Shown here: one piece after another, positions 25,777-36,734 of the stretch
Position numbering within the stretch: position 1 is the stretch's first letter
How the letters are laid out: each line of letters opens with the position of its first letter
Assembly (NCBI GenBank): GCA_902560565.1
Contig: CACEMG010000004.1
Span: forward strand, 1-64,000
Source: an uncultured Pelagibacteraceae bacterium
GTDB taxonomy: Bacteria > Pseudomonadota > Alphaproteobacteria > Pelagibacterales > Pelagibacteraceae
Length of the DNA: 64,000 nucleotides
Direction: 5' to 3'
Position numbers and translations under genes: made by a program
The notes under the pieces: generated by a model
The model's input: the letters and a program-made list of their open reading frames with translations, nothing else
Databases searched by the model: none
Told to the model about the DNA's origin: nothing

Positions 25777-27036
25777 ATGAACATTGGAATTATTGGAAGT
25801 GGTGGAAGAGAACACTCGCTTTGTTTTAAGCTTAAAGAATCAAGTGTCGTTAATAAGATATTCTGCTTTCCTGGAAATGCTGGTACAGGATTAATTGCTG
25901 AAAATATAAATCTAGATATCTCAGATTTCAAAAAAATCCACAAAACTTGCGATGAAAAAAACATAGAATTAATAATTGTAGGACCTGAAAAACCTTTGGT
26001 AGAGGGCATCGTTGAATATTTTAAAAAAACAAAAATTAAAATTTTTGGTCCTGACAAGATAAGTGCACAATTAGAAGGATCAAAAACCTTTACGAAAAAA
26101 CTTTGCAAGAAATATAAAATACCTACGTCAAATTTTGAAATTTTTAATGAAGAAAAGTTAGCTTTAAATTACATAAAATCTTTAAATTATCCAGTTGTAG
26201 TAAAGGCTGATGGCCTGGCATCAGGAAAAGGAGTTTATATTTGCAAAAATGAAAGTGATGCAAAATTAGCAGTTCAAGAAATATTCAACGGACGTTTTGG
26301 CAAGGCTGACTGCGTGCTTATTGAGGAATTTTTGGATGGTGAAGAAATGAGTTACTTTATAATTTCCGATGGCATTACCCACAAATTTTTTCAAACCGCT
26401 CAAGACCATAAACGCGTTGGTGAAAATGATACTGGTAAAAATACTGGAGGTATGGGGGCATATTCTCCTTCAAGACTTTATAGTACAGAACTTGATAAAA
26501 AAATTAATGAAAAAATCATAAAACCAACCATGAGTGGTATTAAAGATCTTGGTACGACTTATTGTGGATTTTTATATATTGGATTAATGATTGTAAATAA
26601 CGATCCCTACCTTATAGAATTTAATGTTAGGATGGGTGATCCAGAATGCCAAACCATACTCCCAATGTTAAAAACAGATTTCGGAAAAATAGTTTTAGCT
26701 TGTTGTGATAAAAAATTAAATAATATTGAAATCAAATGGAAAGAAAAAAAAAGTGTATGTATTGTTTTGTGTTCTAGCGGATATCCAGATGATTATCAAA
26801 AAAATATTAAAATTAATCAATTAAAAAATATTAAGCTAAATAAAGATGAATATTTATTTCATGCAGGTACAAAAATTGAAAATGAAGATTATATTGCAGT
26901 CGGAGGGAGAGTATTAAATGTGGTCACTACAACAAAAGATTTTAAACAATCAAAAGAACAAGCTTTAAAAATTTTAAATGATATTGATTGGAAAGAAGGT
27001 TTTTTCCGAAAAGATATTGCTTATAAAGTTGCTTAA
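25777..27036 (+). CDS. purD: Phosphoribosylamine-glycine ligase
   Basis: A 419-residue ATP-grasp enzyme of purine synthesis (PRA plus glycine to GAR). The N-terminus MNIGIIGSGGREHSL is the standard PurD start, which is why I choose the ATG at 25777 over the TTG at 25762. VVVKADGLASGKGV (about residues 142-155), GGMGAYSPS (about 225-233) and NVRMGDPECQ (about 284-293) are the nucleotide and metal-binding blocks. It is followed by rsmD after one base. Confidence 0.97.
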   Translation: MNIGIIGSGGREHSLCFKLKESSVVNKIFCFPGNAGTGLIAENINLDISDFKKIHKTCDEKNIELIIVGPEKPLVEGIVEYFKKTKIKIFGPDKISAQLEGSKTFTKKLCKKYKIPTSNFEIFNEEKLALNYIKSLNYPVVVKADGLASGKGVYICKNESDAKLAVQEIFNGRFGKADCVLIEEFLDGEEMSYFIISDGITHKFFQTAQDHKRVGENDTGKNTGGMGAYSPSRLYSTELDKKINEKIIKPTMSGIKDLGTTYCGFLYIGLMIVNNDPYLIEFNVRMGDPECQTILPMLKTDFGKIVLACCDKKLNNIEIKWKEKKSVCIVLCSSGYPDDYQKNIKINQLKNIKLNKDEYLFHAGTKIENEDYIAVGGRVLNVVTTTKDFKQSKEQALKILNDIDWKEGFFRKDIAYKVA

Positions 27037-27037
27037 C

Positions 27038-27601
27038 ATGAGAATAATTAGCGGTAAATTTAAAAACAAAAAAATTTTTTTACCAACTAATAAAATAACA
27101 CGACCACTAAAGGACATTGTAAGAGAATCTATATTTAATATTATTGAACACTCAAATCTTATAGAAAGAAAAATTTTTAATTCCTCTGTTCTAGATCTTT
27201 ATTCTGGGTCAGGTTCATTTGGGCTTGAATGTTTATCCAGAGGAGCATCTAAGGTATTATTTTGTGAAAACTATTCACCTGCGTTTGAAGTACTGAAAAA
27301 AAATATTGTTTATTTAGATCTCAATAATCAAATAGAATTATCAAATGAAAAAGTTTTAAAATTTATTAAAAGACTGAAAATTAATGAAACAAAGTATGAT
27401 ATCATTTTTATGGACCCTCCATACAAACAAAGTGAGATTATAGAGGTATTAAATTCTATTTTCGAAAAAAAAATTTTAAAACAAAATAGTTTACTTATCT
27501 TACATAGAAATAAGAAAACTAAAGACGAATTTCCAAGTAATTTTCAAATACTTGAAGAGAGAACATATGGTTCATCAAAAATATACTTTGGAAAATTTTA
27601 A
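27038..27601 (+). CDS. rsmD: 16S rRNA (guanine-966-N2)-methyltransferase
   Basis: A 187-residue Rossmann-fold methyltransferase. MRIISGKFKNKKIF is the family N-terminus, so I use the ATG at 27038, one base after the purD stop, rather than the track start inside purD. The SAM motif is VLDLYSGSGSFGLECLSRGA (about residues 52-71) and the catalytic motif is FMDPPYKQS (about 124-132). It methylates G966 of 16S rRNA. The 3' end shares TTAA with the convergent pgi gene. Confidence 0.95.
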   Translation: MRIISGKFKNKKIFLPTNKITRPLKDIVRESIFNIIEHSNLIERKIFNSSVLDLYSGSGSFGLECLSRGASKVLFCENYSPAFEVLKKNIVYLDLNNQIELSNEKVLKFIKRLKINETKYDIIFMDPPYKQSEIIEVLNSIFEKKILKQNSLLILHRNKKTKDEFPSNFQILEERTYGSSKIYFGKF

Positions 27602-28758
27602 TTTACTAGAATTCTTTTTGTTTCAGTTTTAATTAGTTCCACTGATGGTTGATCAAAAGGATTGACTTTCATTAAATCTCCTAAAAGAATAGTTTCTAGC
27701 ATAAAGAAAGTAAACAATTCACCTAATGACTCTTCTGAACGAAGTAAAACCTTAAAACTTCGAAATGGTATATTTTTTTTTCTGAATATATTCTCAGTAG
27801 CTTTTTTTTGGGCGTACTTAATCTGATATAGGTTTTTATTTTTTAAGAAATTAAATGAATGCAATATCTCAGAATTATTAATTTTTTGTTTGTCATGATC
27901 ATTTACATCAAAAAAAGTAAAAAAAGAATTTTTAGGTCCATCAAGATACAACTGCATTAAACTATGATTATCTTTTGGCATACTCGAAATCAAAGGTAAA
28001 ATTCCTTTTGAATTTTTACCTAAGCTTTCAGCTATAAGTTGTTGATACCATTGAAATAAATCTATTGAAAGTTCGTCATAATTTAAAATTACGGAATTAA
28101 ATTTTTTTTTAGCCAAAAAATATTTGGTCGATAATACACTATCCAACAGTGAGTTTACGAAGTTTTTATTTTTTATTAAATTATTAAAATTCTTAAATTT
28201 TCCTTCCTTAAGTCCCATAAATATTGCTGGCAACATTCCAGCTTCGGAAAGTACTGAGTATCTACCACCTATATAATTTTTATGAGCAATGATTTCGCAA
28301 TTGAGTTTGTTTGCTAAAGATTTAATATAATTATCAGAATTTTCGCATATAAATAGGTTTCTCTTATTTCCTTTAATTGCAGAATAATTTGAAATTGTTT
28401 CAAGAGTATTACCTGACTTAGAAATTATAATATTTAAAGTCTTTGTTTTCTTTAGAATTTTTTTTTTGGAGCTCAGGTTATCAAAAAACGTAAATTTTTT
28501 TTTTATTTTTGGACTTAAGAAATTATAGATAGCCTTAGCTCCAAGAGAAGATCCACCCATACCAATTAAATTATAATTATTGAATTTTTTATATTTTTTT
28601 ATTTGGGGCTGTGAAAAACTATAGGTATAGTTCTTTGAAAAGCTTTCTACTAGTTTGTGATTTTTATAATTATTAAGAGACTTTAGAATATTAGCTTTAC
28701 TTTTTTTTTTATTCTTAATATCACCAAAACCTTTTAGACGAATATTTTTAGTAAACAT
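27598..28758 (-). CDS. pgi: Glucose-6-phosphate isomerase, short form
   Basis: A 386-residue phosphosugar isomerase with two SIS-type halves. PGI signature 1 appears as YIGGRYSVLSEAG (about residues 162-174) and signature 2 as NPFDQPSVELIKTE (about 366-379), with the catalytic lysine near the end. ISKSGNTLETI (about 112-122) binds the phosphate. It is much shorter than the usual 540-550 residues, lacking the typical extra N- and C-terminal segments, and very lysine-rich. It is last in the HAD-ribF-ileS-lspA-bamF-pgi operon and overlaps the lipoprotein gene by one base. Confidence 0.88.
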   Translation of the reverse strand: MFTKNIRLKGFGDIKNKKKSKANILKSLNNYKNHKLVESFSKNYTYSFSQPQIKKYKKFNNYNLIGMGGSSLGAKAIYNFLSPKIKKKFTFFDNLSSKKKILKKTKTLNIIISKSGNTLETISNYSAIKGNKRNLFICENSDNYIKSLANKLNCEIIAHKNYIGGRYSVLSEAGMLPAIFMGLKEGKFKNFNNLIKNKNFVNSLLDSVLSTKYFLAKKKFNSVILNYDELSIDLFQWYQQLIAESLGKNSKGILPLISSMPKDNHSLMQLYLDGPKNSFFTFFDVNDHDKQKINNSEILHSFNFLKNKNLYQIKYAQKKATENIFRKKNIPFRSFKVLLRSEESLGELFTFFMLETILLGDLMKVNPFDQPSVELIKTETKRILVN

Positions 28759-29084
28759 TAATTTTTTTTGATTTGTTTAAGAACAAAATCTTCAGCTGAC
28801 TTATCATTATTTTCGAAGCTATTATTAATATCACTATTTTGTAACAATTTTTCTATATCTTCGTCTATCTTATCAGCTTGATTAAGCTCCTCATCCTCTA
28901 GGGTAGGTTTTGGAAGTAAGCCAAAATCTGGTGGTATTTCTAACGGGTTTTTCTTTTCAATTAAAAATTCATCACTATTTTTATTTTTGTTGCCAGCCAA
29001 ACCATCTTGTACAGCTTGACAAGCGTTTAATAGAGTAAATATACAAACTAAAAAAAAAATATTTTTATGCATTAAGTTTTTCAT
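28758..29084 (-). CDS. Lipoprotein, DUF3035/BamF-like
   Basis: About 108 residues. The start MKNLMHKNIFFLVCIFTLLNACQ is a signal peptide with a lipobox ending at LLNAC, so the mature protein should be lipid-anchored. The segment NPLEIPPDFGLLPKP, preceded by a DEF motif, fits the alphaproteobacterial DUF3035 family, described as BamF of the outer-membrane assembly machine. The ATG at 29084 overlaps lspA by 20 bases; the ATG at 29072 is an equally possible start. Its neighbour lspA encodes the peptidase that would process it. Confidence 0.78.
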   Translation of the reverse strand: MKNLMHKNIFFLVCIFTLLNACQAVQDGLAGNKNKNSDEFLIEKKNPLEIPPDFGLLPKPTLEDEELNQADKIDEDIEKLLQNSDINNSFENNDKSAEDFVLKQIKKN

Positions 29085-29562
29085 CTTTATTAGAAAATAA
29101 TTCAACAAAAATAAGGCATACAACACCAATTGAAATAAATATATCAGCTACATTGAAAATAAACCAATGAAAATCATTATAATTTAAATCTATAAAATCA
29201 GGAACTGCAGAATAATAAAGTCTATCGAATAGGTTGCCTAGTGATCCACCTAAAATGACAAAAAATATAAGTCCTTTAAAATTACTCGCCTTTACACCAA
29301 GGTATAAAATTACAAAATTAACTAATATAATTATCAATGTAATTAAATTATAAATAAATTGTTTTTCAAATGACAATAATCCAAACCCTATTCCTGTATT
29401 CCAAACTAAAATAATATTTATAAATTGATTTAGATAAATATCTACTTTGCCATAAGTTTCAGCAATATTTATAACATAAATCTTTGAAATCCTATCTAAA
29501 GTGAAAATTAATAATGTAATTAAAAAATAAAAAAAAATCTTTTTATTTAAAAATTTTGTCAT
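29065..29562 (-). CDS. lspA: Lipoprotein signal peptidase (signal peptidase II)
   Basis: A 165-residue inner-membrane aspartyl protease with four membrane helices that removes signal peptides from lipoproteins. The catalytic aspartates are in GGSLGNLFDRL (about residue 119) and NVADIFISIG (about 145). WNTGIGFGLL (about 54-63) is the other family block. It overlaps ileS by four bases, the widespread ileS-lspA pairing, and overlaps the lipoprotein gene downstream. Confidence 0.97.
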   Translation of the reverse strand: MTKFLNKKIFFYFLITLLIFTLDRISKIYVINIAETYGKVDIYLNQFINIILVWNTGIGFGLLSFEKQFIYNLITLIIILVNFVILYLGVKASNFKGLIFFVILGGSLGNLFDRLYYSAVPDFIDLNYNDFHWFIFNVADIFISIGVVCLIFVELFSNKDEKLNA

Positions 29563-32297
29563 TTAAAACTGCATGTTGGGTGTCTTTCACACTCTGTTTC
29601 TCTAATCTTCCAACAAATAGAACATTTTTTTCCGTTTGCTTTTGAAGTTTTTACTTCTATGTTATCTTTTGCATTTTCATCCAAAATAGTATTTGCAAGT
29701 GAAGTTATACATATTTCTGAAAAATCATATTTTTTTGCAAGATCATATAGATCCTTGGTCAATTTAATATCAATTGCAGTTTCTAAGCTTGATCCTATTG
29801 TTTTGGCTGCTCTTTTTTCTTCAATGCTAATATTTGCAACACCTCTTATTTTGTTTATTTTTTCCCAGTTGTTATTAAGCTCCTCATCTTTCCAAGATTT
29901 TGGAAATTCTGGAAATTTTTTTAAATGAATGCTATTTTTTTCATCTTTGTTTAAAAGACTGAAAATTTCCTCTGTGGTAAAAGATAAAATTGGTGCAAAC
30001 CATTTTAACAAGGCGTCCAATATCGTATTTAATATTAAAATACAACTTTGTCTCTTATCTGAATCTTTTTTATCGCAATATAAAGTATCTTTTCTAATAT
30101 CAAAATAAAATGAAGAAAGATCTACAGTGCAGAAGTTTAATAACTCTTTGTACAAAACATGAAAATTATATTCTTTAAAGTTTAAATTAAATTTTTCATT
30201 TAATATATACAATTTGTGTAACATTAGCCTTTCGAGTTCAGGGAGTTTAGTTAAATTAATTTTGCTATATTCTTGCTCTGAATAATTGTCATTTATATTT
30301 CCCATTAAGTATCTAAATGTATTTCTTATCTTTCTATATGCTTCAGCATGTTGCTCTAAAATTGAGTAGTCTATTCTTAAATCTTCAGAGTAATCGGATG
30401 CAGTCACCCAAACTCTTAGGATATCTGCTCCATATTTTTTTAGAATATCCTCAGGGAAAATCTGGTTCCCTAAAGACTTTGACATTTTCAAACCCTTACC
30501 ATCCATCACAAATCCGTGAGATAAGATGCTTTCAAATGGAGCTCTGCCTCTTGTTCCACAAGACTCTAATAATGAGGAGTGAAACCATCCTCTATGTTGA
30601 TCAGATCCCTCTAGGTACATAGATGCAGGCCATTTTAAATCTCCTCTTTTTTCAAGAACAAATGAATGTGTAGATCCACTATCAAACCAAACCTCAACAA
30701 TATCTTTTAGTTTAACAAAATCTTCAGCTTTATATTTATCTCCTAAAAACTTTTGAGGGTCATCTGAAAACCAGCAATCTGATCCTTCTTTTTCGTAAAT
30801 AGATGCAATATTTTCAAACACATCCTCATCAACTAAAACCTTGCCATCTGATTTAGAAATGAATATTGGCAATGGTACACCCCAAACTCTTTGTCTAGAA
30901 ACACACCAATCTGGTCTTGTTTCAATCATTGATCTCAATCTTTCTTTTCCTTTTGCGGGATAAAATTCTGTGTTATCAATTGCTTTTAAAGCTTTATCTC
31001 TTAATTTGTGACTTTCCATCGAAATAAACCATTGAGGTGTAGCTCTATGTACTAAGGGAGCTTTAGATCTCCACGAATGTGGATATGAGTGGTTTAGTTT
31101 TCCATTCGCTAATAAATTTTTTTCGTTTTTAAGCTTCTCAATAACAATTGGGTTTGCTTTAAAAATATGAATACCTTCAAAATTTAAAACATGTTTTGTA
31201 TACTTTCCATCATCATCAACTGTTTCAACAGCTTTAATATTATTATTTAAACATAAATTAAAATCATCTGGACCATGGCTTGGAGCGCAATGTACTATTC
31301 CTGAGCCTTGTTCTGTCGTAACAAACCTTGCCTCAAGCATCGGTATATCATAATTGTAGCCTATGCTCTTAAATGGATGGGAGCAAACTACTCCATCAAA
31401 ATCGGATCCATTTATTTCACTTATAATTTTGTAGTCGTTAATTTTACAATCTTCAACTACACTTTTTAAAAGATCTTTTGCAACTATAATTTTTCTTGTG
31501 TTAAAATCACCTTTATCGTTAATTTGTATTACGACATATTTCAAAGATTTGTTGTAAGCTAAAGCTTTATTTGCTGGTATCGTCCATGGTGTAGTTGTCC
31601 AGATAATTACTTCAGCGCCTAAAAGATTTTCTAATTTTGATTTTTGAATAGGAAACGAAACATAAATTGTATCTGATGTATGATCCATATATTCAACCTC
31701 TGCATCAGCTAGAGCAGTTTTCTCTACAGTGGACCACAAAACTGGCTTGTAGCCTCTATATAAACTACCTTCTTTTAAAAATTTGCCTAGTTCTCTTACT
31801 ATTTGAGCTTCAGCATCATTACTCATTGTAGAATAGTAATTTTCCCAATCTCCAACAACTCCAAGCCTTTTAAATTGTTCTTTATGAACTTTGATCCATT
31901 TATTAGCAAACTCTCTGCACTCTTTTCTAAATTCAACTACTGGCACGTCATTTTTATTTTTTTTATTTTTTTTATATTGTTCTTCTATTTTCCATTCAAT
32001 CGGTAATCCATGACAATCCCATCCAGGAACGTATACTGAGTCTTTACCATCCATTTGATGAAATTTTGTAATTATATCTTTAAGAATTTTATTAAAAGCT
32101 GTTCCCATATGAATATTACCATTTGCATAAGGAGGTCCGTCGTGAAGAACAAATTTTTCTTTGCCTTTATTATTTTCTCTTAATAAATTGTAAAGATCGA
32201 TTTTATTCCAATGTTCGACGATCTTAGGTTCTTTCAATGGAAGATTTGCTTTCATTGAAAAAGCTGTTTTTGGAAGGTTTATTTGATCTTTGCTCAT
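29559..32297 (-). CDS. ileS: Isoleucyl-tRNA synthetase
   Basis: A 912-residue class I synthetase. The HIGH-type motif is PPYANGNIHMGTAFNK (about residues 54-69) and the KMSKS loop is GLKMSKSLGNQIFPED (about 599-614). The editing domain lies between. At the C-terminus, CSICWKIRETECERHPTC is the zinc-binding module of bacterial IleRS. Length is normal for the bacterial type. It overlaps ribF upstream and lspA downstream by four bases each. Confidence 0.98.
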   Translation of the reverse strand: MSKDQINLPKTAFSMKANLPLKEPKIVEHWNKIDLYNLLRENNKGKEKFVLHDGPPYANGNIHMGTAFNKILKDIITKFHQMDGKDSVYVPGWDCHGLPIEWKIEEQYKKNKKNKNDVPVVEFRKECREFANKWIKVHKEQFKRLGVVGDWENYYSTMSNDAEAQIVRELGKFLKEGSLYRGYKPVLWSTVEKTALADAEVEYMDHTSDTIYVSFPIQKSKLENLLGAEVIIWTTTPWTIPANKALAYNKSLKYVVIQINDKGDFNTRKIIVAKDLLKSVVEDCKINDYKIISEINGSDFDGVVCSHPFKSIGYNYDIPMLEARFVTTEQGSGIVHCAPSHGPDDFNLCLNNNIKAVETVDDDGKYTKHVLNFEGIHIFKANPIVIEKLKNEKNLLANGKLNHSYPHSWRSKAPLVHRATPQWFISMESHKLRDKALKAIDNTEFYPAKGKERLRSMIETRPDWCVSRQRVWGVPLPIFISKSDGKVLVDEDVFENIASIYEKEGSDCWFSDDPQKFLGDKYKAEDFVKLKDIVEVWFDSGSTHSFVLEKRGDLKWPASMYLEGSDQHRGWFHSSLLESCGTRGRAPFESILSHGFVMDGKGLKMSKSLGNQIFPEDILKKYGADILRVWVTASDYSEDLRIDYSILEQHAEAYRKIRNTFRYLMGNINDNYSEQEYSKINLTKLPELERLMLHKLYILNEKFNLNFKEYNFHVLYKELLNFCTVDLSSFYFDIRKDTLYCDKKDSDKRQSCILILNTILDALLKWFAPILSFTTEEIFSLLNKDEKNSIHLKKFPEFPKSWKDEELNNNWEKINKIRGVANISIEEKRAAKTIGSSLETAIDIKLTKDLYDLAKKYDFSEICITSLANTILDENAKDNIEVKTSKANGKKCSICWKIRETECERHPTCSFK

Positions 32298-33226
32298 TTT
32301 AATTTTTTAGCTGTTTTTATATCTTTTTTTATCTGTTTTTTTAATTCATCTGTACCGTTAAATTTTTTTTCACCTCTAATAAACTTCAAAAACTCAACAG
32401 TTAGCTTTTTATTATAAAGATTTTTTTTAAAATTAAAAATATTTACCTCAAGAAGAATTTTATTTTGGTTAAATGTGGGTCTATAACCCAGGTTTGCGAT
32501 TCCACTCAGTTTTTTTTTTGTCTTATTTATTAAGATTTTAACTGCATAAACTCCTGGTTTAGCTATCACATAATTTCCAATGTCTATGTTGCAAGTTGGG
32601 AAACCAATAGTTTTGCCTAATCTTCTTCCGTGTTGTACAATTCCCTGAATGGACCAATTTCTATCTAAGTATTTATTGGCAATAGAGATTTGTCCTTTCT
32701 CTAAAAGTTTCCTTATAGATGTTGAAGATATAATCTTTTTCTTTTTCTTTAAAGGTGATGGATTTATTATTCTATATCTAAATTTAGTTTCAAATAATTT
32801 TAATAATTTTACATCTCCCTCACGTTTATTTCCAAATCGAAAATTATTACTTACAAAAATTAATTTTGCAGATAATTTTTTGTAAAGGAATTTTTCAATA
32901 AATTGATTACATTTTATCTTTGAAAATTTTAAGTCAAATTTTTTGTTAATAACAAAATCAACCTTAAATTTTTTTAAAATATCTAACTTTTGATCAAAGT
33001 TGGATATTCTATAATTTTTAATTTTTTTAAAAAAAAACATTTTAGGGATTGGATCAAATGTAACTACCCCAATTTTATATTTTTTTCTTTTTTTTAATAT
33101 CAACGCTTTTTTAAATAATTTTTGATGTCCTAAATGAACACCATCAAAATTACCAATTAATATAATTGAGTTTTTGTGTTTTTTTTGCACGTCAAAATTT
33201 TTGTAATATTTTATTTTATTTACCAT
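32294..33226 (-). CDS. ribF: Bifunctional riboflavin kinase/FAD synthetase
   Basis: A 310-residue enzyme that makes FMN and then FAD from riboflavin. The N-terminal adenylyltransferase has the GNFDGVHLGHQKL motif (about residues 25-37) and SSTSIRKLLEKG (about 167-178). The C-terminal kinase has GRRLGKTIGFPTCNID (about 202-217) and a conserved GVYAV near 226-230. It is very lysine-rich for the family. It overlaps the HAD hydrolase gene by seven bases and ileS by four. Confidence 0.95.
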   Translation of the reverse strand: MVNKIKYYKNFDVQKKHKNSIILIGNFDGVHLGHQKLFKKALILKKRKKYKIGVVTFDPIPKMFFFKKIKNYRISNFDQKLDILKKFKVDFVINKKFDLKFSKIKCNQFIEKFLYKKLSAKLIFVSNNFRFGNKREGDVKLLKLFETKFRYRIINPSPLKKKKKIISSTSIRKLLEKGQISIANKYLDRNWSIQGIVQHGRRLGKTIGFPTCNIDIGNYVIAKPGVYAVKILINKTKKKLSGIANLGYRPTFNQNKILLEVNIFNFKKNLYNKKLTVEFLKFIRGEKKFNGTDELKKQIKKDIKTAKKLK

Positions 33227-34035
33227 TTTAAGTGTGATTGATAATAATTAATCTTTACATTGTATTTTAATTGAACTTTTTCAATATTTTTATCTATTTC
33301 TTTTTTATGTATACCTGACGATATTAGCATAGAGTCGAAATTTTGAATATTGGCTCCTTTGATATCCGTATTTAGATTATCTCCGATACACAATATTTTT
33401 TTATTTTTTATGTCTGCAGCTTGTTGATATACTGGTGGATAAGGTTTTCCAAAATATTCAACTTTTCCTCCAAGATCCTCAAATATTTTTGCTACTGAGC
33501 CTGCACAATATTCTGTAACATTGCCTCTATCTACAATTAAATCAGGATTTGTACATATCATTATCTTACCAATTACATTTTTAAATATTTCTTTATAATA
33601 TTTTAAGTCTTCTTCATATTCTTCGAAAAGTCCTGTACACAATATAAAATTGGATTGTTCTAAATTATCAATTTTATTTTTTTCAAACAGTTTAAAAAGA
33701 TCAAAATCTCTTGGAGGTCCAATATGATAAAATTTCTTTTCTTTATAATTTTTTTCTAAATGTTTTAGTGCGGATTCCCCAGATGTATAAACTTTGCTAC
33801 ATTTATTTTCATCTAATCCCATCTTTTTTAAGAATTCAATTACTGTTTTATTTGGTCTTGGTGCATTAGTGAGCAAAATATATTTCTTATTTAATTTTTC
33901 TAATTCGTCTAAAACATTAACAGAATTTTGATTTAGACTTATTCCGTTATGAATCACTCCCCAAATATCAATAAAGAAGACATCGTAATTGTTCGCAACT
34001 GTCTTCAGTCCTAAATCATCTAAATTTTTTAGCAT
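33220..34035 (-). CDS. HAD hydrolase, subfamily IIA (TIGR01459-like)
   Basis: A 271-residue HAD-fold phosphatase. Motif I is FFIDIWGVIHNG (about residues 20-31), motif II is LLTNAPRPN (about 55-63), and the C-terminal motif is ILCIGDNLNTDIKGAN (about 214-229), the arrangement of the subfamily IIA enzymes. Members of the alphaproteobacterial TIGR01459 group sit upstream of ribF and ileS as here, but their substrate is unknown. A housekeeping dephosphorylation role, perhaps of a flavin or sugar phosphate, is only inferred from context. Confidence 0.87.
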   Translation of the reverse strand: MLKNLDDLGLKTVANNYDVFFIDIWGVIHNGISLNQNSVNVLDELEKLNKKYILLTNAPRPNKTVIEFLKKMGLDENKCSKVYTSGESALKHLEKNYKEKKFYHIGPPRDFDLFKLFEKNKIDNLEQSNFILCTGLFEEYEEDLKYYKEIFKNVIGKIMICTNPDLIVDRGNVTEYCAGSVAKIFEDLGGKVEYFGKPYPPVYQQAADIKNKKILCIGDNLNTDIKGANIQNFDSMLISSGIHKKEIDKNIEKVQLKYNVKINYYQSHLKW

Positions 34036-34102
34036 TTAGGAGATATAGCTTAAAAAAATCAATATTTCTTGGTTTTTTAAGGCTTAAATTTCTTGATGAT
34101 AT

Positions 34103-34132
34103 CTTGAAATAATAGCAAAGCATCTTTATATG
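34103..34132 (+). promoter_or_regulatory. Candidate sigma-32 (heat-shock) promoter of groES-groEL
   Basis: CTTGAAA begins at 34103, and 17 bases after CTTG comes CTTTATATG, close to the alphaproteobacterial RpoH pattern (CTTG, 17-18 bases, CYTATNT). Transcription would begin near 34138-34140, giving a short leader before the SD at 34148-34152. The same CTTGAAA plus 17-base layout precedes hsp20. I see no CIRCE element (TTAGCACTC-N9-GAGTGCTAA), so HrcA control is not supported. Confidence 0.5.
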
Positions 34133-34156
34133 ATCACCATATTTATAGGAGTTTTT

Positions 34157-34450
34157 ATGAAATTTAAACCTTTGCACGATAGAGTGCTTATAGAAGTTCT
34201 AGATGGCAGTGAAAAAACTGCGGGTGGAATAATCATACCAGACACGGCTCAAGAAAAACCGCAAGAAGGTAAAGTTGTTGCTGTAGGAGGAGGAGCTAAG
34301 ACTGAAGACGGAAAAATAATCCCAATGGATGTTAAAGTTGGAGATAAAGTTCTTTTCGGCAAATGGTCTGGTACAGAAGTTAAAATTGATGGAAAAGAGT
34401 ACAGCATAATGAAAGAGTCAGACATTATGGGTATTTCAACAGGAAAATAA
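34157..34450 (+). CDS. groES: Co-chaperonin GroES
   Basis: A 97-residue co-chaperonin that caps the GroEL folding chamber. The start [15 protein letters not shown] is the family N-terminus; the mobile loop region is [19 protein letters not shown] (about residues 15-33), and the C-terminus has the usual [10 protein letters not shown] pattern. I use the ATG at 34157, which follows a clear SD (ATAGGAG); the track start at 34130 is too far upstream. It is followed by groEL after 15 bases. Confidence 0.97.
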   Translation: MKFKPLHDRVLIEVLDGSEKTAGGIIIPDTAQEKPQEGKVVAVGGGAKTEDGKIIPMDVKVGDKVLFGKWSGTEVKIDGKEYSIMKESDIMGISTGK

Positions 34451-36121
<1,671 letters not shown>

Positions 36122-36147
36122 TCCCTAGTTATTTCCAAAATAAAATT

Positions 36148-36180
36148 TAAAAAGGGCGGTTTTTACTGCCCTTTTTTTTT
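36148..36180 (+). terminator. Rho-independent terminator of groES-groEL
   Basis: AAAGGGCGG (36151-36159), loop TTTTTA, CTGCCCTTT (36166-36174) forms a 9-bp stem with one G-U pair, followed by an unbroken run of T to 36180. It starts about 30 bases after the groEL stop. It is the clearest intrinsic terminator in the window. Confidence 0.93.
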
Positions 36181-36309
36181 CCTATCCTCTTCATGGTGGA
36201 TGAAAAGTTAATCTAACAAATTTATGTAGTCTAATTCTAACAAACCACATATCAAAATCATACGCCTCTTAATAAGTTGTATAAATCACTAATTTGTTGA
36301 AAATTAAAA
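36181..36309. other. Intergenic region between groEL terminator and psiE-like gene
   Basis: About 129 bases between converging transcripts. I find no ORF of note, no hairpin with a T-run and no recognisable RNA. It is one of the longest non-coding stretches here. Confidence 0.5.
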
Positions 36310-36693
36310 TTACTTACTTTTCTTTTTTTTTGATATTCCTAGCTTATCGCTATGTCTTAACCTTAATATAACAATTGCTCCAGCAATTAACACAATAGCT
36401 ACCGCTTCGTAGACTAGTGCTGAAGGATCCATTTCCTTTCCTTGCAAAATTATGAATCGTGAAAGAGCAGTAATTGCAATTAAAAGTGGTAAAGTAATAC
36501 TAATTGACTGTTGATCCCAAAACACTCTAACCATTGCAAGCACCTCTAGGTATAGAAACATTAAAAGTAAATCAGCAAGAGTTACTGATGTATTTATGAA
36601 CATTAGTTTAATCTCTAAAACTACAGCAATGATAGTGCTAACTAAAATTATTCCAAGTAAGCCAAGTTGTAAATATTTTACTAAATCTCTCAT
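36310..36693 (-). CDS. PsiE-like membrane protein
   Basis: A 127-residue protein with four membrane helices and a basic tail (RHSDKLGISKKKKSK). The helix pattern, with the charged MVRVFWDQQSISI loop and ITALSRFIILQGKE near residue 75, fits the phosphate-starvation-inducible PsiE family. The family's function is unknown. No Pho box is obvious upstream. It lies downstream of the YczE-like gene on the same strand with a gap of 41 bases. Confidence 0.83.
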   Translation of the reverse strand: MRDLVKYLQLGLLGIILVSTIIAVVLEIKLMFINTSVTLADLLLMFLYLEVLAMVRVFWDQQSISITLPLLIAITALSRFIILQGKEMDPSALVYEAVAIVLIAGAIVILRLRHSDKLGISKKKKSK

Positions 36694-36734
36694 ACAATTT
36701 TAAATTAATGATTCGATTACCAAAATACAAGAAA

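Noticed and set aside
34036-34156. CIRCE operator before groES
   Set aside because: No TTAGCACTC-N9-GAGTGCTAA or close variant is present.
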